A stretch of 18,761 bases of DNA from JACMQW01 sp964536965 (GTDB taxonomy: Bacteria; Bdellovibrionota; UBA1018): the NCBI GenBank assembly GCA_964536965.1, contig CAZIAL010000058.1, positions 1-18,761 on the forward strand, in the 5' to 3' direction. A program made the position numbers and the translations under genes. The notes under the pieces are model-generated. The model had not been told where the DNA came from. It saw only the letters and a program-made list of their open reading frames with translations, and ran no database searches. Of this stretch, positions 14,089 to 18,761 are shown piece after piece (positions within the stretch are counted from its first letter, which is position 1; every line of letters starts with the position of its first letter).

Positions 14089-14967
14089 ATGCACCCCTTT
14101 CCCCTTCGCGCGCTCCGTATGGTCCTCGCACTCGCGGTCGGCCTTCCAGGTGTCTCCGGCTGTGCTTCGTTGCAGAAAGTCTTTCGTAAGGATCCTCCGG
14201 TGGCGCCGGAACATTTAACGAAGATGCGCGCGCTCCAAGCGAAGATCCTCGACCGCGAGGCGGTGTGTACGAAGTGGGGCTTGGACTATCGTTCGCTCGA
14301 TGCGGCGATCAACCGTACTTCCAGCCACAAACTCACGAAGGCGCAGATCGGCCGCGTCCATCACGCGCTTCGAAACTATCCGGGCACGGGCCCGGAAGGG
14401 ATGGAGCTCGGTCTCTTCTTCGTCAGCGCGCCCGATACGCCGGGATTCCCGAAAGACTATCGGTGGAACTGGACGACCGAGATCCCGACGAGCGCGCAGC
14501 ACTGCCGGATGATGCTCTGGTTCAGCCTGACGAAAGGGGCGATCGCGAACCGGCGTAACGGGTCCACCGCGATCGATCGGCTGATCCTGCGGCAGATGAT
14601 CGACGAGTCGCGAAGGAACCTCCATCTTTCCCGCCATGCCGTCCACGTCGCGGTGGCGAAGCATATGCTTGAGAAAAAGCGGCTGACGATGAAAGCGAAA
14701 GTCCGTGCCGAGTTTGACGCCCTCGAAGCGGCGACCGTGGAGCTGAAGAATCGGATTCGCGCCCAGGATCCCGCGCGGGACAAACAGCTGATGGCCCAGT
14801 GTAAGTCGACCGGCGAAACGGATTTGCGAAAACTCGATTGCCCCGCGGAAGTCGAGGCGCAGATCTACGATCTCTACGGCGGACTTTTCCAGACCGAGTT
14901 TCGCGAATCGGCCGGACTCTCGGAGCGGCTCGCGAATATTCTCGCGCAGGCGAAGATTAAGCCTTAG
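14089..14967 (+). CDS. Lipoprotein of unknown function
   Basis: A protein of 292 residues. The signal peptide MHPFPLRALRMVLALAVGLP is followed by the lipobox VSGC with the acyl-accepting Cys at 25; Ala at +2 suggests outer-membrane location. The mature chain is mostly polar and helical, with four further Cys residues (near 60, 139, 253 and 264), which might form disulfides in the periplasm. A long basic helical stretch covers about 170-245, and there are no transmembrane segments. I recognise no domain or family. It follows the RlmM-like gene after 51 bases and seems to have its own promoter element, so it is probably a separate unit. The cupin gene converges on it from the right with a 70-base gap. 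Confidence 0.82.
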   Translation: MHPFPLRALRMVLALAVGLPGVSGCASLQKVFRKDPPVAPEHLTKMRALQAKILDREAVCTKWGLDYRSLDAAINRTSSHKLTKAQIGRVHHALRNYPGTGPEGMELGLFFVSAPDTPGFPKDYRWNWTTEIPTSAQHCRMMLWFSLTKGAIANRRNGSTAIDRLILRQMIDESRRNLHLSRHAVHVAVAKHMLEKKRLTMKAKVRAEFDALEAATVELKNRIRAQDPARDKQLMAQCKSTGETDLRKLDCPAEVEAQIYDLYGGLFQTEFRESAGLSERLANILAQAKIKP

Positions 14968-15037
14968 TCCCCTAAAATTCGGGGCAATCCTCGGATTCCT
15001 CGCTTCAGGGTTGCGACGATGGCCTTGGGTCAAGTCC

Positions 15038-15406
15038 CTATTTTACTAGGTAGAGAAACGAATCTTCTTTCCCGATGACCTCGTGTTCGACCTTGGCGGG
15101 GATTTCAAAATAATCACCCGCTTTTAGCTCGTAGGTCGTGCCCGACATTTTAAAATCGACCGAGCCCGACTGGACGATCAGAACCGCTGGCGTCGGCGTC
15201 TGGTGCCTTTCGAGCCGTTGGTCTTTTCGGAAGCCAAGGCCGATCAGCTTAAAAGAGGGGCTACTTAAAACCTTCACGGTCTTGGCTTCGGTCGTCAGTT
15301 TGATTTCTTCCTGGATGTTATGTTTCATCGTTTTTTCATTCGCGGTGGTGGAGGGTGACGAAAACGAAAAAAGCAGGACGAGAGTGGATAAAAGAATAGG
15401 TTTCAT
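15038..15406 (-). CDS. Exported single-domain cupin
   Basis: A protein of 122 residues. The N-terminus MKPILLSTLVLLFSFSSPST is a signal peptide, probably cut near residue 22, so the protein is likely periplasmic. The cupin barrel starts near residue 44, with QRLERHQTPTPAVLIVQSGSVDF (63-85) as motif 1 and GDYFEIPAKVEHEV (97-110) as motif 2. Only two of the usual metal-binding histidines are obvious (H68, H108), so metal binding may be weak. AAAGGA lies about 7 bases before the ATG at 15406. An in-frame ATG at codon 27 (MKHNIQEEI) would give a cytoplasmic version. The gene lies 48 bases downstream of the dehydrogenase on the same strand. My hand count gives about 48% GC over 15061-15420 against 65-70% in sampled neighbouring lines, hinting at recent acquisition. 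Confidence 0.8.
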   Translation of the reverse strand: MKPILLSTLVLLFSFSSPSTTANEKTMKHNIQEEIKLTTEAKTVKVLSSPSFKLIGLGFRKDQRLERHQTPTPAVLIVQSGSVDFKMSGTTYELKAGDYFEIPAKVEHEVIGKEDSFLYLVK

Positions 15407-15454
15407 TTTTGTTTCCTTTGGATGGGCTACCGTAAGTCCACGAGCGTAAAATGG

Positions 15455-16894
15455 CTAGATCTCCCGCGTGACGACCGTCCGCGGGATGACCCATTCGTGG
15501 ATTCCGTAAGTGCCCAGCTCGCGTCCGTATCCGGAATTCTTCATGCCGCCGAACGGTACTCCCGGATCGCTCGCGACGATTCCATTCACAAAGAGCTGGC
15601 CGCTTTCAATCCGACGTGCACAGAGTTCGATCTCATGCTTTTCCTTCGTCCAGATCGAAGCGCCGAGTCCGTAGGGAGTCGCGTTCGCGATGGCGAGCAT
15701 TTCTTCATGGGTCTGGAAACGATAGAGGGCGGCGAGCGGTCCGAATGCTTCCTCGCGATAGAGTTTCGCGCTCTCGGGAATGCCTTCGATCACGGTGGCG
15801 GGGTAGAAGTATCCATCTCCCTGCGGGACTTCGCCGCCGAGGGTAATGCGCGCACCTTTTTTCCGTGCGTCTTCGACGAGCAAATGCAGTTCTTCCCGGA
15901 TTTGCGCGGTCGCGAGCGGCCCGAGAGTCGTCGCGGATTCCAGCGGATCTCCGGATCGCAGGGCGGAAAACTTCGCCATCAGTCCTACCCGAAACTCCTC
16001 GTACATCGATTCGTGGACGAGAAATCGTTTGGCGGCGATGCAGGACTGCCCGTTCGCGAGCATCCGCGACTCGGCGGCCGCGGCGATCGCGGCATCGAGA
16101 TCCGCCGTGGGAAACACCACGAATGGATCGCTGCCACCGAGTTCGAGGACCGTCTTTTTCAGAGCGGCGCCCGCGACGGCGGCGACTTTTCGTCCGGCGC
16201 TCTCGCTGCCGGTCAGGGTCACGCCCCGTATCCGCGGATCGGCGATGAGTTTTTCGACGCGCGAGGCGGGTACCAGCAGCGAAGCGAACATCCCGAGTTC
16301 GAGTCGCTCGCGGCGACAGGCTTCATGGAAGATGCTTTCGATCGCCAGCGATGATTCCGGAACATTCGAAGCATGTTTCAGAATCATCGAGTTTCCCGAG
16401 AGGAGCATCGGCGCGGCACAGCGGAAGACCTGCCAGAACGGGAAATTCCACGGCATGACCGCGAGGATCGTTCCGAGGGGTTCAAAACGAATCTCGGCTT
16501 GAGCCGGAGGTTTTCCATCGGTCCCCGGAGCCGCGAGAAACTCCGCGGGATTGGGTTTCAGCATCCACGGTCCGTGTTCGGCGTAGTAGCGACAGACCTT
16601 CGCGCATTTTAAGACTTCGGCGCGGGAGGAGGCGAGGGTTTTACCCATTTCGAGCGTCATGATGCGGGAGAATTCTTCGGCGCGGGCCTCGAGAATCGCC
16701 GCCGCGTGCCGAAGCATTCGGGTGCGTGCCGCAATCACGTCCGCAGGCTCGTGCCGGAGGGCTTCGCGATAGGTATGATCCGCTGCAGCGAGACGCGCTT
16801 CGACGGCATTTTCCGGGGTTTCTGGGAAGTTTTGGATCGTTTTTCCGGTCGCGGGGTTTCTCGAGATCATCCCCGAAGGGGTTGCAGTACTCAT
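15455..16894 (-). CDS. Sad/YneI-type aldehyde dehydrogenase (succinate-semialdehyde dehydrogenase)
   Basis: A protein of 479 residues. It oxidises an aldehyde to the acid with NAD(P); the nearest group I know is E. coli Sad (YneI), succinate semialdehyde dehydrogenase, which feeds GABA-type carbon into the TCA cycle. Motifs in order: RNPATGK (12-18), YYAEHGPWMLK (103-113, very Sad-like), PWNFPFW (148-154) with N150, KHASNVP (173-179), LTGS (227-230), LELGGSDPFVV (250-260) with the general base E251, NGQSC (281-285) with the catalytic C285, EEAFGP (381-386), and a C-terminal GIHEW. An open frame continues 148 codons upstream, but those lie antisense to yebC and fit no ALDH, so I start at 16894. 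There is no strong ribosome site. Only 24 bases separate the start from that of yebC. Confidence 0.93.
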   Translation of the reverse strand: MSTATPSGMISRNPATGKTIQNFPETPENAVEARLAAADHTYREALRHEPADVIAARTRMLRHAAAILEARAEEFSRIMTLEMGKTLASSRAEVLKCAKVCRYYAEHGPWMLKPNPAEFLAAPGTDGKPPAQAEIRFEPLGTILAVMPWNFPFWQVFRCAAPMLLSGNSMILKHASNVPESSLAIESIFHEACRRERLELGMFASLLVPASRVEKLIADPRIRGVTLTGSESAGRKVAAVAGAALKKTVLELGGSDPFVVFPTADLDAAIAAAAESRMLANGQSCIAAKRFLVHESMYEEFRVGLMAKFSALRSGDPLESATTLGPLATAQIREELHLLVEDARKKGARITLGGEVPQGDGYFYPATVIEGIPESAKLYREEAFGPLAALYRFQTHEEMLAIANATPYGLGASIWTKEKHEIELCARRIESGQLFVNGIVASDPGVPFGGMKNSGYGRELGTYGIHEWVIPRTVVTREI

Positions 16895-16913
16895 GCCGCC
16901 CAGGATAGGAAAG

Positions 16914-16929
16914 TGTGCATGGGTGCACA
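16914..16929. repeat. Inverted repeat spanning the yebC start codon
   Basis: TGTGCA (16914-16919), TGGG, then TGCACA (16924-16929): perfect 6-base arms. The A of the yebC ATG is the last base of the left arm, so in RNA the start codon would sit at the top of a small hairpin. In DNA it could be a binding site in the very short divergent intergenic region. Confidence 0.5.
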
Positions 16930-17635
16930 ATGGAAACATGCAGGTCAGCAAGCGAACGCGTCCAAACGCGGGGCCATTTTCGGCAAGCTTGCTAAAGAAA
17001 TCATCGTCTCGGCAAAGATCGGTGATCCTAACCCCGACAACAACGCGCGCCTCCGCGCCGCCGTAGAAAACGCGCGGAAACAGTCCATGCCGCGCGATAC
17101 GATCGAGCGCGCGATTAAAAAGGGAGCCGGGCTCCTCGAGCCGGTCATTTACGAGACCGTCGTTTACGAAGGATTCGCTCCGCACCGGGTGCCGGTGATC
17201 GTGGAATGCCTGACGGATAATAAGAACCGCACGGCTTCCGATATTCGCGTGCTCTTCCGCAAGGGCCAGCTCGGGAATCAGGGCGCGGTCGCGTGGATGT
17301 TCGACCGCCTCGGCGTGATCGAAGCGACGACGACGCATGCGGGAGTCGATATCGAAGGAGTCGCGATCGAGGCGGGCGCGCAGAACGTCGAGCCTCTCGA
17401 GCCCGAAGATGTTCCGGCCGGATCGACCGGCGCGCGGTTCTTCTGCGAGACGACCGATCTCGACGCCGTGAACAAGGCGCTGACGAGTCAGGGCTGGATC
17501 ATTACTCTTTCGGAAATGAGCTATCTTGCGAAAAATAAAGTCGAACTGACCGACGCCGAGAAGAAGGAAGTTTCCGATTTCCTGAGCGCCATCGACGATT
17601 CAGACGACGTCCACCGGATCTATACGGCGCTCTAA
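16919..17635 (+). CDS. yebC: YebC/PmpR family protein
   Basis: A protein of 238 residues, the normal family length. It begins MGAQWKHAGQQANASKRGAI, matching the YebC N-terminus, followed by FGKLAKEIIVSAK, DNNARLRAAVENARKQSMPRD (40-60), the domain-2 motif VIYETVVYEGFAPHRVPVIVE (76-96), NRTASDIRVLF (103-113) and GAVAWMFDRLGVI (122-134). The family was named for transcription regulators; several members and the mitochondrial relative TACO1 assist translation, including of proline-rich stretches. It acts in the cytoplasm. The AGGA at 16907-16910 sits 8 bases before the ATG and supports this start; an upstream frame extension is antisense to the dehydrogenase. An inverted repeat covers the start codon. 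The DHS-like gene follows on the same strand after 124 bases. Confidence 0.94.
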   Translation: MGAQWKHAGQQANASKRGAIFGKLAKEIIVSAKIGDPNPDNNARLRAAVENARKQSMPRDTIERAIKKGAGLLEPVIYETVVYEGFAPHRVPVIVECLTDNKNRTASDIRVLFRKGQLGNQGAVAWMFDRLGVIEATTTHAGVDIEGVAIEAGAQNVEPLEPEDVPAGSTGARFFCETTDLDAVNKALTSQGWIITLSEMSYLAKNKVELTDAEKKEVSDFLSAIDDSDDVHRIYTAL

Positions 17636-17641
17636 ACGGCA

Positions 17642-17669
17642 TTGACGTCGCGCGAAAAGCCTGTAGAAC
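17642..17669 (+). promoter_or_regulatory. Promoter of the DHS-like gene
   Basis: TTGACG -35 (17642-17647), a 16-base spacer and TAGAAC -10 (17664-17669). The -10 is the same hexamer as that of the HAD gene. Initiation near 17676 gives a leader of about 84 bases, unlike the leaderless pattern elsewhere. The leader contains a T-run with short CGGT/ACCG arms and no clear Shine-Dalgarno sequence before the ATG. Confidence 0.55.
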
Positions 17670-17759
17670 GATAGCACCACCTCGGTTTTTTTACCGCCGG
17701 AATTCAGCAGGGTTTCCCTCGGGGTGTGGGCTTGAACGGCGATAGCGAAAGCAGTTTCC

Positions 17760-18758
17760 ATGACCCCTTCCACGACGCGTAAGAACCTCGGTCCCGTATC
17801 CCAGTTCATGAAGCACCATTATCGGCACTTTAATGCGGCTGCGATGATGGATGCCGTGGATGGTTACCAGCGACACCTCGATGGCGGCGGCAAGATGATG
17901 GTCACCCTCGCGGGCGCGATGTCGACGGCCGAACTCGGATTGTCGCTGGCCGAGATGATCCGCCAGGATAAGGTCCATGCGATCTCCTGCACCGGCGCGA
18001 ACCTGGAAGAAGACGTCTATAATCTCGTTGCGCACGACCATTACGAGCGCGTGCCGAATTACCGCGACCTGACGAAGGAAGACGAACAGAAACTGTACGA
18101 CAAGCATCTGAACCGCGTGACCGATACCTGCATTCCCGAAGAAGCGGCGATGCGAAAAATCTGGGCGATCATGGAAGGCGAATGGCTCGAAGCCGAGAAA
18201 AAAGGCGAGCGCTGTTTTCCGCATGAATTTTTCTATCGCGCGCTCCTGAAGGGGAGCTTCAAGCAGCATTACCAAATCGATCCGAAGGACTCGTGGCTTC
18301 TCGCCGCGGCCGAGAAGAACCTGCCGATGGTCGTTCCCGGCTGGGAAGATTCGACGCTCGGGAATATGTACGCTTCGTACTGCCTGAAAGGGATCGTGAA
18401 AAACGTGCACACCGTCCGTTCCGGCATCGAGTACATGACTTCGCTCGCCGAATGGTACCTCGGCGTCTCGAAAACCCACTCGATCGGTTTTTTCCAGATC
18501 GGCGGCGGAATCGCCGGCGACTTCCCGATCTGCGTGGTTCCGATGATCCGTCAGGATCTCGAGAAGGACGATGTCCGGCTCTGGGGTTATTTCTGCCAGA
18601 TCTCGGATTCGACGACCTCTTACGGATCTTACTCGGGCGCCGTACCGAACGAGAAGATCACCTGGGGTAAGCTCTCGGTGACGACGCCGAGCTACATCGT
18701 CGAGAGCGACGCGACGATCGTGGCTCCGCTGATGTTTGCGTATCTGCTGAATCAGTAA
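17760..18758 (+). CDS. Deoxyhypusine synthase family protein lacking the catalytic lysine
   Basis: A protein of 332 residues, complete; it ends 3 bases before the window end. DHS-fold features: MVTLAGAMSTAELG (47-60) near the N-terminus, ISCTGANLEED (75-85) for NAD binding, VVPGWEDSTLG in the middle, QIGGGIAGDF (246-255), ISDSTTSYGSYSGAVPNEKITWGK near the C-terminus. Eukaryotic DHS attaches the aminobutyl group of spermidine to a lysine of eIF5A through an enzyme-imine intermediate on an active-site lysine, human K329 in GGGxxK. Here that position is G253 (GGGIAG). Bacteria have no eIF5A lysine to modify, so hypusination is unlikely; polyamine chemistry on small molecules, such as homospermidine formation, is the obvious alternative. 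A TGA in frame at 17733 rules out an earlier start. Confidence 0.9.
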   Translation: MTPSTTRKNLGPVSQFMKHHYRHFNAAAMMDAVDGYQRHLDGGGKMMVTLAGAMSTAELGLSLAEMIRQDKVHAISCTGANLEEDVYNLVAHDHYERVPNYRDLTKEDEQKLYDKHLNRVTDTCIPEEAAMRKIWAIMEGEWLEAEKKGERCFPHEFFYRALLKGSFKQHYQIDPKDSWLLAAAEKNLPMVVPGWEDSTLGNMYASYCLKGIVKNVHTVRSGIEYMTSLAEWYLGVSKTHSIGFFQIGGGIAGDFPICVVPMIRQDLEKDDVRLWGYFCQISDSTTSYGSYSGAVPNEKITWGKLSVTTPSYIVESDATIVAPLMFAYLLNQ

Positions 18759-18761
18759 CCA

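Noticed and set aside
14969..14984. CCCC/GGGG hairpin after the orphan lipoprotein
   Set aside because: It has only four base pairs and no T-tract on either strand, which is not enough for a terminator.
16895..17338. A 148-codon N-terminal extension of the dehydrogenase
   Set aside because: It is antisense to the yebC coding sequence and matches nothing in aldehyde dehydrogenases, whose N-terminus fits the ATG at 16894.

Overview
The window is about 60% GC chromosomal DNA, densely packed with bacterial genes on both strands. It carries no tRNA, rRNA, CRISPR array, insertion sequence or prophage that I can recognise. The gene mix suggests a Gram-negative bacterium with an outer membrane: lipobox lipoproteins, a beta-barrel protein ending in an aromatic residue, ClpS/ClpA/Aat, YebC, an RlmM-like enzyme, a family 5 uracil-DNA glycosylase and a bacterial deoxyhypusine-synthase-like protein. 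My best inference is a delta-proteobacterial or Bdellovibrionota-type lineage. This rests on overall flavour, not on a marker gene.

Layout. 1-1185 (minus strand): a Doc-like Fic protein whose stop overlaps the GTG start of an unrecognised protein that runs off the window edge. 1389-4792: clpS, clpA and convergent aat, that is the adaptor, unfoldase and Leu/Phe-transferase of the bacterial N-degron pathway. 4917-5921: an exported protein of unknown function and a 57-residue very basic protein, closed by a strong intrinsic terminator. 6014-7358: a TrmN6-type tRNA methyltransferase and a DUF4442 hotdog protein, 7 bases apart. 7473-11244: a predicted outer-membrane barrel overlapping by 11 bases the gene for a large EF-hand lipoprotein. 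11256-12029 (minus): a family 5 uracil-DNA glycosylase, divergent from 12095-14037, a HAD phosphatase plus an RlmM/FtsJ-type methyltransferase. 14089-14967: an orphan lipoprotein. 15038-16894 (minus): a Sad/YneI-type semialdehyde dehydrogenase followed by a lower-GC exported cupin. 16919-18758: yebC and a deoxyhypusine-synthase-family protein lacking the catalytic lysine.

How the parts fit. RNA and translation functions recur (TrmN6-type, RlmM-type, YebC, DHS-like), next to targeted proteolysis (ClpSA, Aat), DNA repair (UDG) and envelope proteins. The strongest regulatory signal is that several start codons lie only 6-10 bases downstream of a -10-like hexamer, as expected for leaderless mRNAs. 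In addition, two divergent promoters at 12040-12088 have physically overlapping -35 hexamers. The most unusual genes are the DHS-like protein, the Doc-like Fic without a visible antitoxin, and the barrel/EF-hand lipoprotein pair.
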